Assembly (NCBI RefSeq): GCF_026151205.1
Contig: NC_087075.1
Location: forward strand, 3,074,359 to 3,138,358
Reading direction: 5' to 3'
Origin: Bolinopsis microptera
Lineage: Eukaryota; Ctenophora; Tentaculata; Lobata; Bolinopsidae
DNA: 64,000 bases
The position numbers and the translations under genes are program-made. Of the stretch, positions 45,462 through 56,765 are shown piece after piece. The notes under the pieces were generated by a model. That model was given only the letters and a program-made list of their open reading frames with translations, searched no databases and was not told the DNA's origin. Numbering within the stretch: position 1 is the first letter of the stretch; every line of letters starts with the position of its first letter.

Positions 45462-47036
45462 CGGTTCTTTTGCGATAGTCAAAACGCGACAACTAGCGCT
45501 GGATGGCGACAACTAGCGCTATCCAGCGCTAGTTGTCGCCATCCAGCGCTAGTTGTCGCTATCCAGCGCTGGATAACGCTGGCCAGCGCAAAATATATAT
45601 GTTCGATAATTGTCGCTATCCAGCGCTAGTTGTCGCTATCCAGCGCTAGTTGTCGCCATCCAGCGCTAGTTGTCGCTATCCAGCGCTAGTTGTCGCTGGC
45701 TATGCGACACTGTCGCACGCGATAGTTTGCGATGGCCAGCGCAACTGGCCATCGCAGAAATCAGTTCGATAACTAGCGCTGGATAGCGACAACTAGCGCT
45801 GGATAGCGACAACTAGCGCTGGCCAGCGCTAAGCGATAGCCAGCGCTGGCCAGCGCTGGCCATCGATATCCAGCGCAAAATTTTTGCGCTATTACTCGTC
45901 AGCTAGCGCTGGCCAGCGCTGGCCAGCGCTAACCAGCGCTAACCAGCGCTAGCCAGCGCTAACCAGCGCTAACCAGCGCTAGCCAGCGCTAGCCAGCGCT
46001 AGCCAGCGCTAGCCAGCGCAATGTATCAAAATCATATACTTGCGATATTACTCGGATGATGATTAATCACTTTACACTCGACTGTCACGTGACTTTTTAA
46101 CCCATTCTCTGACTCTAGCTGGTTCTGAACGACTTTTTGAAACCCTAACCCTCTATAATAATAAATCTGATCCCAACCCTAATATAACCCTAACCCAATT
46201 CTTAACAAAAACATATGCTGAAACCCTAACCCTAACTTCCTTATACGGTCATATCACGTGATCGATACAATTTTTCGCCAATATCTCGTCAGGAGAGCAT
46301 TTTAACCCTATGGCTATGTCATGGGGGTTGATTCGGAATTAGCGTCCGAAAATACATTGCATCGATTGAAGTTGGTTACAACCATCGGGGGCCCTTTTAG
46401 AACAATCTCGAAGATCGACTGTAGAGTGATTTAGCACGCTCAATATTAGTATTACTCGTCAGCCAGCGCTGGCCAGCGCAATATAGTTGCGATATTATTC
46501 GTCAGCTAGCGCTGGCCAGCACTGGCTAGCGCTGGTTAGCGCTGGCTAGCGCTGGTTAGCGCTGGCTAGCGCTGGCTAGCGCTGGCCAGCGCTGGCCAGC
46601 GCTAGCTGACGAGTAATAGCGCAAAAATTTTGCGCTGGATATCGATGGCCAGCGCTGGCTATCGCTTAGCGCTGGCCACCGCTAGTTGTCGCTATCCAGC
46701 GCTAGTTGTCGCTATCCAGCGCAAGTTATCGAACTGTTTTCTGCGATGGCCAGTTGCGCTGGCCATCGCAAACTATCGCGTGCGACAGTGTCGCATAGCC
46801 AGCGACAACTAGCGCTGGATAGCGACAACTAGCGCTGGATGGCGACAACTAGCGCTGGATGGCGACAACTAGCGCTGGATAGCGACAATTATCGAACATA
46901 TATATTTTGCGCTGGCCAGCGTTATCCAGCGCTGGATAGCGACAACTAGCGCTGGATGGCGACAACTAGCGCTGGATAGCGCTAGTTGTCGCCATCCAGC
47001 GCTAGTTGTCGCGTTTTGACTATCGCAAAAGAACCG
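45462..47036. mobile_element. 1.6 kb palindromic element built of GCGCTGGCC-type repeats
   Basis: Ends CGGTTCTTTTGCGATAGTCA and its exact inverse; arms of roughly 560 bp (45462-46020, 46480-47036) consist of 10- and 20-bp units such as AGCGCTGGATAGCGACAACT and CCAGCGCTAG. The centre (46020-46480) is unique and includes several AACCCTAACCCT runs and CACGTGA sites. No coding frame. Ends and size suit a non-autonomous DNA transposon; no target duplication was identified. Confidence 0.8.
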
Positions 47037-47100
47037 ATGTTTTATATTATTTTATATGAAATATGTTTATAACTTCCTTGATATTTCGTCCACACAAAAA

Positions 47101-47790
47101 AACAGCGACTTTAAAATACTCCGTATGCACTATGCACTATGCACTATGCATGAACAATGAACATTATTAACGTCATAGTGGAATAAAGCTTCCTGGGTTC
47201 AATCTGCCTCAATAGCTCAATAGTATGGGGCATGATTTAGACAGTAAACACTTGCACTAGTCTAAGGCGGCCTCTATCTCTCTCTCTCTCATTACGTGAA
47301 GGCTAAATCATTATCCACAGTTATGGTACCTTATCCACTAACAAATCATTATCCTTCACTTCACACATTAATCACACAAAACAGTTCACACGCCTAAACT
47401 TACCATCCTAAGGATTCAGTAAACATGTTACAAATAACAGGTTACAAGTAAGATGAATTATATACCACCCGAGCAAGGACACCAACGTTACTATTCTGCT
47501 TAGTTATACTGGGCACCGTGAAGTACCCTGGAGCACCTATAGGGACCCGGACCACTGTGAAGTACCCTGGAGCACCCTGGAGAACCCTCTGTGATCTTTA
47601 CTCGGACGTGGGCGCCATTGTTAAACAAATGGGGCCCAAATTATTCGTCTGCTACCGGCATCTCACCCTCGTATTATTAAACAGCCTAGGTTCACATAAA
47701 CGAGTCTAACAAAACCTGTCCGTTCTCTTATCCTTCGAGTCCAGCCTCGCAGCTAGTGGCCTATTTTTACATTTTTAAGCATGATCACCC
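47101..47790 (-). repeat. Repeat X, inverted copy (right end of the Mutator-like element?)
   Basis: Reverse complement of 35641-36375, including the mirrored (TC)n at 47273 and GCACTATGCACTATGCA at 47127. Beyond 47800 the match continues to 35340-35470. Confidence 0.8.
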
Positions 47791-48367
47791 GTGTTTACTT
47801 TTACCTGGCTAGGTAAGAATATTATGATTGTTTTTAACTTCATTTTTCCAATGTATGTACTGAGCCCTTCTAAGATCGAAGAAGTTCAGGACATGGGTAG
47901 TTCAAGGAAACAACATTTTGTTGTTTACAGAGTTGTTTCCACTCATTTGGGACAATTCTGAGTTCTGCCTAGATAGTGGACCCCAATCTACATACTTGTT
48001 AATCTTCTCCTTATCTGTCCAATCTCCATACTTTTTCATTATGTTGATATTGACTACAATATCCTCATTGACTGAGGGCGATAATAACCCAAACTATTAA
48101 TTTTTGCTTTATCATATTGTGCAAGACACACATTTCAACGAAAGCAAATCTACTAATAACAGTAGATCGTTTCCAAATTCATATTTTCAACAATATTTGG
48201 CGCGTGTTATCTATTTCAACATAATCCTACGAGAAAAAACTGTGCAATTCTTGTTACGAGGGTTAATGTTTTCGAGTTTTCATTTGCATTTGTGTGTTTT
48301 CCAGATAGCAATACAATATAATTTGTCTGAATCAAAGCTGTATGTAGGACATTGGGATCATGTAACT

Positions 48368-48422
48368 ATGAAGGTGATAATCCCGTTCGTTGTTTGCTTG
48401 CTGTTATGGAGAACTGCTGAGG
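48368..48422 (+). CDS. Receptor exon 1: signal peptide (plus copy)
   Basis: ATG follows ATCATGTAACT; encodes MKVIIPFVVCLLLWRTAEG, ending at a phase-1 donor GTAACTATAC. The sequence from 48110 to the ATG is shared with 33700-33960 of the minus copy and probably holds the promoter; no TATA element is obvious. Confidence 0.8.
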
Positions 48423-51400
48423 GTAACTATACATTTATTAAATATTTATGCTCTACATTAAGCAATTATATTACGAGTACAGGCACTGCCTCTTACACAC
48501 TTTGCCATTTGTCATGATTTTAAGCTCGACCTCTAAACATACTATGACAATCGGGATAAAAATAGTAAAAAGTGAGTGCTGTCACGTCGGCCGGGTGGTT
48601 TAGTGGTTTTAATACATTCGCTTCCCACACGGACGACTGGGGTTCGATTCCCAGTGGGGACCAATTCGGTCGGATGCAGTTTGGCCACCAAACCATGATG
48701 TAATGCTTTTATTAGAGCTTCGAAAAAACTTTTGGCGAAAAAAAATGTCCATGTGAACAATTTTCGTTTTTCTAAAAACTACATTTCCCCGTGTTCCAAA
48801 AAATTCCGATCATTTTGAGCCAATAAACATTTTTATGATTTTTGGTAATTAGCTAATTAGTAATTATCCAATTATCTGATTGTCTGACATAAACATTTTT
48901 CTGATAAAAGTTTTTCTCCTCGATATGATAATCACCTTCTATTAATTCGTAACCTATTACGATGTTCACAGCTGAAGATATTTGACAAACAAGAAAGGAG
49001 GTAAAAAGTGGCAAAAGTGGCCTGACATGTGGAAAATTTTGGAAAAATTGGTCAGCCGAATGAAACCTAAAAATTTAACCTAAAAACGTCATAAATCCTT
49101 TGGAAGCTTCTTGTGTCAGTAGATTGATTTTTTTTTCTCAGACGGATCTGTTTGTCTTTGCACTCTGCACTGCCTGTGTGAATGTCCATATCACGTAAAA
49201 TATTGACCTTATAAGGTAATCGTGACGTCACGTTATCCATGACAGTTGGCACGAGTACTGAACAGACTGTGCCTGCAGTCAGGCACGGATTTTTAGCTAG
49301 TATAGAAGTATAGACACAGCTTTTGAAAAGACGTGCCCGACGAGTTGTCACGTATCCTTGGCACGCCCTCTAAACACACTACGTGCCTCTGGCATTACAT
49401 CTGATCTGCACTACGACAACAGTCATGGTGACAACAGTCATGGTGACAACAGTCATGGTGACAACAGTCATAGTATGGTCGGGCCCTTAAATTCTGAGAA
49501 TAAATTATTGGCGACATTCTTACAATTATTCCTTAACAATTTTGCTAGAACACCTCCTCCTTAAATTCATGATATTCATAAATCGTTGCTCAGTAGTCAT
49601 GAGTTAAACATACAATTAACAGGTTGGTTACCAGTCGAACGTAACGTGAAAATAGAGTGGGATCCTGAGTCGACACCTTTAGAAGTAAAAACTAATAGTG
49701 TGCTGGGGAGTAAGGATAAGGTGTCAGTGTACTTATACTCTGCTGAGGGACCGCTTTCAGGAGGAGTCATCCTCTACTTCAGCTCTACTCTACGATACTG
49801 GCTCAGCTACTGCAGCACATCCTACACTAACCTCCCTGTTAATCTCCCCTCTACTGCTGACAAGGTGTGGCGTATCACTCTAACCAAAACTGCAGGTGTT
49901 AGACTAGTGATACACTGTAACGACGTGGAGGTGCTCAACAAACTGCTCTCTCAATCAACGTGTAGTGACAGTAGTTGGAGCACGTACTGGAACATGGACG
50001 TGACAAAGATAAAGTTCCATTCCGCCGACACGGCATCTGATTACTACGGACCACAACCAGGTGACTAATAACAACAAGCATTGGTTTAACAAAGTAACAA
50101 TAACTTTAATTAATAAATAAACCACCTTGCTGATTGAATCAGCCTGATTATCTCGTAAGCTTGTGATTACGTGTTTTTTGTCTAAATTTCAGGTGTGTAA
50201 TGTGTTATTTAACATAATATAACACATATATTATATAGAATATGGGATAGTTAGCATATTGTTATTTATAACTTAATATAGTGGTCATAATTTTATCAAT
50301 TATTGTTCTCCGAATGAGATAAAATCACAATCATTGAAGGTAGAGTTATAAATATATTAGCGATAGCGGAATGCAAAATAGCTAGTGGCAATAATTTCTT
50401 CGAAAAACTGTGGAATATGTGGATATTTAATTTTTCACATATTGTTTTGAATCGAATGTTATTGTAACACATCTGAAGTGTACTTAAGTACTTATATAAT
50501 ACCGATTTTCTTATCTTCCACTACGATTTAACGATTTGCCAATTATAACGTTATAGTTCCAGAGCCGTGCGGAGAAGGAACATATCGGAATAATGCTATG
50601 ACAAGCTGTGAGACATGTGACGCTGGATTTTCACCAAACTCTGACAAAACAGCCTGTGGTAAGATAAATTTAAAGCTTATATTTAATATTATTGTTATGT
50701 TTTAAATAAGGATAAGGCACCAGATAGGGCTTAGAATCAAAAAGACAAATTCGTGGTAGGAAAAGACAAGAAATGTAAGAGTCTGGGCGGCAATAATTTC
50801 TTCGAAAAACTGTGAAATATGTGGCTATTTAATTTTTCACATATTGTTTTAAATCTAATGTTATTGTAACACATCTGAAGTGTACTTAAGTACTTATATA
50901 ATACCGATTTTCTTATCTACCACTACGATTTGCCTGTTGTAACGTTATACATTGTTATAATTCCAGAGCCGTGTGGAGGAGGAACACATCGAAATGATGC
51001 TATGACAAGCTGTGAGACATGTGACGCTGGATTGACACCAAACTCTGACAAAACAGCCTGTGGTAAGATAACTTTAAAGCTTATATTTAATATTATTGTT
51101 ATGTTTTAAATTTGAATTAACTGTGCTATAGAATGAAAAACGAGGATATTGGTACTCACAATGACCTCTTAAAAAGGTAGTTCAAACGAATTGCTGCTTA
51201 AAGATTTCCTAATTCTTCAGAGTCATGTCCAGCTGGAAGCTACAAGAACATTGAAGATGAACACGTGTAAAGAATGTCCTGATAACACGATCAGTTCAGA
51301 AGGAGCAGCCTTGTGTACAGCTTGTGAACTTGGCCAGGAACGAAACTTAGGGAGAACTGCGTGTGGTAAGAATTGTTAACAAGAACCGGGCTGAGATGAA

Positions 51401-54400
51401 TATATCTATATAGATGGGTAAAGATATGGTAGGGGTTAAGACGGGATAAGGATAAGGCGCCAGATAGGGCTAAGAATCAAGAAGGCATATTTGTGGTACG
51501 AAAAGACAAGAACTGTAAGGGCTTATAGTAAGAGTCTGGGTTGCAATAATTTCCTTGAAAAACCGTGGAATATGTGGAATGTGGATATTTAATTTGACAA
51601 ATATTTTTTAAACAATGCTATTGTAAAACATCTGAACTGTACTTATATAATAAGGATTTTCTTATCTTCCACTACGATTTGCCAGTTATAACGTTATAAT
51701 TCCAGAGCCGTGTGGAGAAGGAACATATCGGAATGATGCTATGACAAGCTGTGAGACATGTGACGCTGGATGGAAACCAAACGCTAACAAAACTGCTTGT
51801 GGTAAGATAACTTGGAAGCTTATACTATTGTTACACAGTATTTGAGACTCGGACCCCAAGCAAGCAATGGTATAGTTATGTTAGATCTGGTTGCTTGGAA
51901 GGGTTAGGATTAGGAAAGGAAACAAAATCGTGGGATAGAACTGTTAGAATAGCGGTTGTAATTATTGTTGTAATTATCACACAACCAAATTAATCAGGTC
52001 AACGTGATTCAATATGATATATCTGCAGTGAGCTGCACAGGACTGAAGGCTGAGTGGAGGACTACGATCAGAACCACGACACAGTTCCCAGTAGTTCCAG
52101 AAACTGTGGTGGAAGTGAATTGTGTTGAATCCAGAGCTCTCAATAAAGGGAGCAGTAAGGTGACCTGCATCTCAGGAACGGAATTTCGTTTCGAATCCGA
52201 TGAACCTGAGTGTATACATCCAGGTATTGAAACAGTAAACATGCTAAATAACCATAGCATCACCATAAAAGGATAACTTAAAGGATAACTTAACAAAAAA
52301 GCGAGATGACTCGGACCGAACATTTGCTAAGTCAAAAAATTTACAAAGTTATCTTGGAAACAACTTTTGTTTACATTCCAGGTTACCTTGATCATTATGA
52401 GCCATAAACATTTTTTCGAAGCCGACCATTTGAAACACAATTTTTCAAATGTAGGTACGGACTATTTTCGGCTCATAATTATCAGGGTAGCATGAAATAT
52501 GAACAAAAGTGGTTTCCAGAAAAATTCTGAAAGATTTCGACTGAGAAAATTTTCTGTTGAGTCATTCTCGATACGTACCTCTGAAGGCAGGGTAGAAGGG
52601 GACTTCGAAACCGAAAAATTCTTTAGGCACATATTAATCAGTGTAACATAAAACATGGACTGAAGTACCTTAGTTCGTTTAATTCCAGAGCCGTGTGGAG
52701 AAGGAACATATCGGAATGATGCTATGACAAGCTGTGAGACATGCGACGCTGGAATGACACCAAACTCTGATAAAACAGTCTGTGGTAAGATAACTTTAAA
52801 GCTTATAATATTTAATATTATTGTTATGTTTTAAATTTGAATTGACTGTGCTATAGAACGAAAACTGAGGATATTGGTACTCACAATAACTTCATAATAA
52901 GGTAGTTCAAACGAATTGCTGCTTAAATATTTTCTAATTCTTCAGAGCCATGTCCAGCTGGAAGCTACAAGAGCATTGAAATGAACACATGTAAAGAATG
53001 TCCTGATAACACGATCAGTTCAGAAGGAGCAGCCTTGTGTACAACTTGTGACCTGGCCAGGAACCAAACTCAGGGAGGACTGCGTGTGGTAAGGATTCTT
53101 ATCTGAAGACCAGGGGGTAATTCAGAGTATTCTGTATTATACACATTTTGATATTTTATATCACATTAAGTTCTAACTACTTTCTTATTTTTTAGCTGAG
53201 TGTCTATATGGAAGCTACAAGAACAAAGATATGACAAGCTGTGTGATATGTGAAACAGGATGGACACCAAACACTGACAAAACTGCCTGTGGTAAGATAA
53301 CTTGAGAACTTGGAAGCTTATACTATTGTTACACAGTAATTGAGACTTGGACCCCAAAGCAAGCAATGGTATAGTTATGTTAGAGCTGGTTGCTTGAAAG
53401 GGTTAGGATTAGGAAAGGAAACAAAATCGTGGGATAGAACTGTTAAAATAGCGGTTGTAATTATTGTTGTAATTATCACACAACCAAATTAATCTGCACG
53501 GAACTGAAGGCTGACCATTTTCTAAGTAAAAAAATTGAGTTATCCTGGAAAAACTTTTGTTTACGTTTCAGGTTACCTTTCAGGTTACCTATCATTATGA
53601 GCCATAAATATTTTTCGAAGCCGACCATTTGATACACAATTTTTCGAATGTAGGTACGGACTATTTACGGCTTATAATGATCTGGGTAGCATGAAACATG
53701 AACAAAAATGGTTTCCCGAAAAACTCTGGAAGATTTCGACTGAGAAAATTTTCTGTTCGAGTCATTCTCGATACATACCTACCTCCCAAGACTTTTGTAG
53801 TTCTTCAAGTTTTTAACAGTACGAGAATATATGCTCAAAAAAGAACAATGGAATAGCTGGTCCAGACTCCAGTATGACGAAATAAAAAATAGGTCAAAGA
53901 ATAATAACTTTAGAGTTTTAGGTCCTGCAATTTGAACCCCCGAGTGGTGTCAAAATCATAAAATTGATAACTAGTTAAACTCGCATTCAAAATAAATAAT
54001 AAATGATGAATATTATGAGATGTAATAATACAATCGTTTCAGAAACATGCCCAGCTGGGCAGTATAAAACTTGCAGCATGATAACATGTGAACTGTGCCC
54101 TCCGGGAACGTTCAGATCAGCTGACATGGATGCAACCAAGTGTGTCTCTTGTACGGGAAACATGATTAGTCCTATAGAGGGAGCTATTTTCTGTAGACAA
54201 TGTGATGATAATATATTGGCAAACTCAGATAAAACTCAATGTGGTATGTGAGGAATAATATAGAAAGTGTCTATCACGGTTTAAGTCGTTTAAAATAGTA
54301 GTTTCGTCTTAGATTTAGATTTTTAAATTAGTACTAAACGTATGTTCTAAGTTTTTGTTATCAGTACTAAAGCAATTCGGCAACTGAAATTTATTGAAAT

Positions 54401-56765
54401 AGTTAATTCAAACCAACAGATGGGCTTTTGAATAACTATGACGTGTAAAAAGTGCAAAGCTTATAAACTATGCAACTACAATAAAAAGTCAATAATTTCA
54501 GAGATCTGTGCACCTGGGTGGTATTCTCGCAATGGAGGAAAAGAGCCTAGCTGCCTGAGATGTGATCCCTCTGAATACCAACCATATCCTCAACAAACCC
54601 GATGTTTAGCCTGCGCTGGATCTGTCAATAGGGAAAAGACAGCTTGCTTGCCTGTAAGTGCCAATGTCAGGTGTGGGCCTATTTCCATCACACTACCGTG
54701 GTTGAATAAGGGATCACCTATAGAATTTGAAGAAACCTGGGCAGGAAACAGAAGCTCAGTTAACTGTCCTGGAGGTTCATACAAGAAACTTTACAAAGAG
54801 TGCACTGTAGAAGGATATTGGGATGATAACACTGACACCGATGAATGTGATTCCCCACTGTCATCTTGCTTGCAATCAGTACTTGAAGTTGAAAGTGACT
54901 TGAATGCAGACAAAGTACACGATCTCAACAAGGAACTGAACTGTGTTGCTGATGCGGGAGCAGAAATTATACTGTCCCCCAGAGACACTCATGAAATTGT
55001 TGATCTTCTTTCGAAATTAACCAAACATCCTACTTCTGAGGTGAACGAGCTAAGTTTGGTCATGATAAGGTCAATGGAAAATTTGAGGAGGGGAGAATCT
55101 AAATTTTTGAAGGAATCGGAGAAATCAGAGATAATAAAGATTTTGGAAACTGTGTCCAAGTCCAATACAGAAGATAACATAATAACAACCGACTCGATTG
55201 TATTGCAATCAGTCACTCCGACCATGTCTAAAGAAAAACCTGCCATTAACCTGACAGCTCCTGAAACTGTCCCAGCAGACGATCTTCCCATCATGCTAGA
55301 TTTCGGAAACCAACGAGGACAAAAAATAAATGTGGCGGTCATGGATGAATCCTATAAAAAAATGCTGCCGAAACCAACAACTCCAAATAGCACTTTGGGC
55401 TCTCCAATAGTCTCAATCATCTTTTTAGACAGTGAAATAATAGACGGCTACAACTTTTCACTGGTCTTCCAGCAAAAGAAGGATTCAACTATCTCTGGGG
55501 ATAACATCAAAAGAACATGTGTATATCTTGACGTAGTAACGGATGAATGGCTGACTGAGGGTTGCACAACTATTCTAAATGAAGACAAAACCTGCATGTG
55601 CACCTGTACTCATACAACAAGCTTTGCAGTGTTGCTAAGTCCAACAGAAGTGACAGATCCAGCCCAGGATATCTTCAGCTACTTTATGTCTGCAGTAAAC
55701 CTTATCTTCCTGTTCCTTACTCTTGGCCTGATTCTTCCGTTCAAAAAGCTGCGACAGAAGCAGGCCACTCTGATCCAACTCAATCTTATACTGGCTCTGA
55801 TATTGGCTAACCTGTCCTTTACCTCCCTTTCTGCCTCTACCAAAATAACTGTGGACCAATCTGGGAACCCTCTATTGTCATTAAACAAAGGATGTGTTGC
55901 AGGTGTGATCATTACCCAATACTTCTTTCTGTCTGCTCTTTCTTGGATGGGATGCTGTGCTTGGAACTTCTTTGGAAAGATAGTTAATGCTATAAAGACC
56001 TTCGGAAATAAAGACAAGTTTCTCTTCCACAAGTGTGTAGCTGTAAGTTGGTTACTACCACTGATATTTCCAGTTGCAGCCTTCTTGACGTCACTCACAC
56101 TGAATAAGGACGACTACTCTACACCTTATGTTGGGGCAACAAGAAAGAATGACACGAGCTGCTGGGTTGAAGATCCTTGGAGGTATGTTGGGTTCATGGT
56201 GCCTGCATACACAATTCTTCTCTTCAACTGTGTCTGCTTTGGAATGATAGCTAGAGTAATTATCCGAGCAGCAAATTCTGGAAGTGGAATTTCTAGTATA
56301 GAAAAAACAGCTAAAGCATTGATGATAGTTGCAGTCTCAATTGGGTGTCCTTGGATTGTGATTGCCCTTGCAGTTGGTCCTGGAGCTGTGTTCATGCAGT
56401 ACTTGTTCATTCTTCTAACAGGACTACAAGGACCTCTCCTTTTTACTGCTTTGGTCGTGTTCCAAGAAGATGTCAAAGACAACACACTTGCTTTATTGAG
56501 AATAAAACAGTCTAAGAAAGAGGAGGGGAAAAAGAATGTCAGCATTACTCAAGCTTCTGTTGTCAATTCTAATGCTTATGCAAATTCTTCTCAAGGAGCT
56601 GAAGCAGCTGTTGCCGAGAAAAAAGATGGAAGAAAAGAGGAAGATATAATATATGAAGATGTCGAAGAATGTGAGATAGCAAGGATAGAGAAAGGATCTG
56701 ACGAGATTGAATCGGAGGAGAAAGAAAACCAGGATGATGGAAAAAACTCCCCAAATCTAGTATAA
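48368..56765 (+). CDS. Adhesion GPCR with cysteine-rich stalk, sushi module and 7TM (plus copy), gene-level
   Basis: Predicted exons: 48368-48422 (signal peptide), 49594-50060 (N-terminal domain), A 50563-50658, A 50967-51062, B 51221-51365, A 51706-51801, sushi 52029-52223, A 52689-52784, B 52946-53088, A-like 53196-53291, 54043-54243, and 54502-56765 (GAIN/GPS/7TM/tail). All joins after exon 2 are phase 1. The protein would be a surface receptor with a cysteine-rich extracellular stalk, autoproteolytic GPS and seven membrane helices. Both B exons have a one-base indel, so a full-length product needs them skipped (skipping keeps frame) or the sequence corrected. It has far fewer A/B exons than the inverted minus copy. 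Confidence 0.8.
48586..48662 (+). repeat. tRNA-Gly-like sequence or tRNA-derived SINE (plus copy)
   Basis: A box at 48596-48606 and B box at 48641-48651; inverted counterpart of 33071-33147 with five differences, in intron 1. Confidence 0.55.
49414..49472 (+). repeat. 15-bp tandem repeat in receptor intron 1 (4 copies)
   Basis: Unit GACAACAGTCATGGT. Confidence 0.8.
49586..50060 (+). CDS. Receptor N-terminal domain exon (plus copy)
   Basis: Same domain as 31657-32131: VKIEWDPESTPLEVKTNS, VWRITLTKTAGVRLVIHCND, STCSDSSWSTYW, TKIKFHSADTASDYYGPQPG, donor GTGACT after CCACAACCAG. Substitutions relative to the minus copy cluster in the middle (residues about 35-70: SVYLYSAEGPLSGGVILYF against EVLFYSAEGEEAGAIYLWF), while the flanks are nearly identical. 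The acceptor is uncertain; CTCAG at 49589-49593 is the best candidate but does not fit exon 1 phase, so a small unseen exon may intervene. Confidence 0.75.
50563..50658 (+). CDS. Receptor A exon
   Basis: 96 bases, open; PCGEGTYRNNAMTSCETCD then AGFSPNSDKTAC. Confidence 0.85.
50967..51062 (+). CDS. Receptor A exon
   Basis: 96 bases, open; PCGGGTHRNDAMTSCETCDA, GLTPNSDKTAC. Confidence 0.85.
51221..51365 (+). pseudogene. Receptor B exon with +1 insertion
   Basis: 145 bases: ATTGAAGATGAACACG where every minus-strand B exon has ATTGAAATGAACACG or ATTGACATGAACACA. The extra base brings a TAA three codons later. Splice sites are intact. Confidence 0.85.
51706..51801 (+). CDS. Receptor A exon (WKPNAN type)
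   Basis: 96 bases, open; ends AGWKPNANKTAC. Precedes the sushi exon. Confidence 0.85.
52029..52223 (+). CDS. Receptor sushi/CCP-like exon
   Basis: 195 bases, acceptor ATCTGCAG, donor GTATTG, phase 1-1. Encodes VSCTGLKAEWRT... VVEVNCVES... KVTCISGTEFRFESDEPECI: four cysteines with C-x-G and a late Glu-Pro-x-Cys as in sushi modules. The tryptophan is displaced from its usual place, so the assignment is probable rather than certain. The minus copy keeps only a stub of it. Confidence 0.7.
52689..52784 (+). CDS. Receptor A exon
   Basis: 96 bases, open; CDAGMTPNSDKTVC. Confidence 0.85.
52946..53088 (+). pseudogene. Receptor B exon with -1 deletion
   Basis: 143 bases: TTGTGACCTGGCC where other copies read TTGTGAACTTGGCC. 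The deletion turns the last third (CELGQE...) into DLARNQTQGGLR. Both splice sites are intact. Confidence 0.85.
53196..53291 (+). CDS. Receptor diverged A-type exon
   Basis: 96 bases, acceptor TTTTTAG; AECLYGSYKNKDMTSCVICE, TGWTPNTDKTAC. It mixes A features (MTSC, PN-DKTAC) with the B-like GSYKN. Followed by an intron carrying a sushi stub. Confidence 0.8.
54043..54243 (+). CDS. Receptor cysteine-rich exon (ETCPAGQYKT type)
   Basis: 201 bases, acceptor CGTTTCAG, donor GTATGTG. Encodes ETCPAGQYKTCSMITCELC, PPGTFRSADMDATKCVSCTG, NMISPIEGAIFCRQCDD... with a spacing like one and a half GCC2/GCC3 modules. Confidence 0.85.
54502..56765 (+). CDS. Adhesion GPCR last exon: GAIN domain, GPS, 7TM, acidic tail
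   Basis: Intact frame of about 754 codons after AATAATTTCAG. Order: cysteine-rich segment (ICAPGWYSRNGGKEP...), hormone-receptor-motif-like stretch (KECTVEGYWDDNTDTDEC), alpha-helical then beta GAIN region, GPS at 55530-55640 (W...C...C-M-C-T-C-T-H-T-T-S-F-A-V-L), seven hydrophobic helices beginning FSYFMSAVNLIFLFLTLGLI, a Cys-rich helix 3 (SALSWMGCCAWNFFGKI), and a tail of about 85 residues rich in K/E. The cleavage site reads H-T/T instead of H-L/T; cleavage is plausible but untested. The stalk after it (TSFAVLLSP) resembles tethered agonists. An ATG at 54438 is intronic. Other copies: 128-1039, 13929-16058, 43446-43738. Confidence 0.95.

Noticed and set aside
46140-46260. True telomere or chromosome end
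   Set aside because: AACCCT runs are short, degenerate and internal to a palindromic element with unrelated DNA on both sides.
54438-54501. ATG at 54438 as the start of a separate single-exon receptor
   Set aside because: The stretch matches intron sequence, an AG acceptor and phase-1 join lie at 54500-54502, and upstream exons encode the expected stalk.
54590-55342. Minus-strand frames opposite the receptor exon
   Set aside because: They shadow the coding strand and repeat identically opposite the copy at 216-968.
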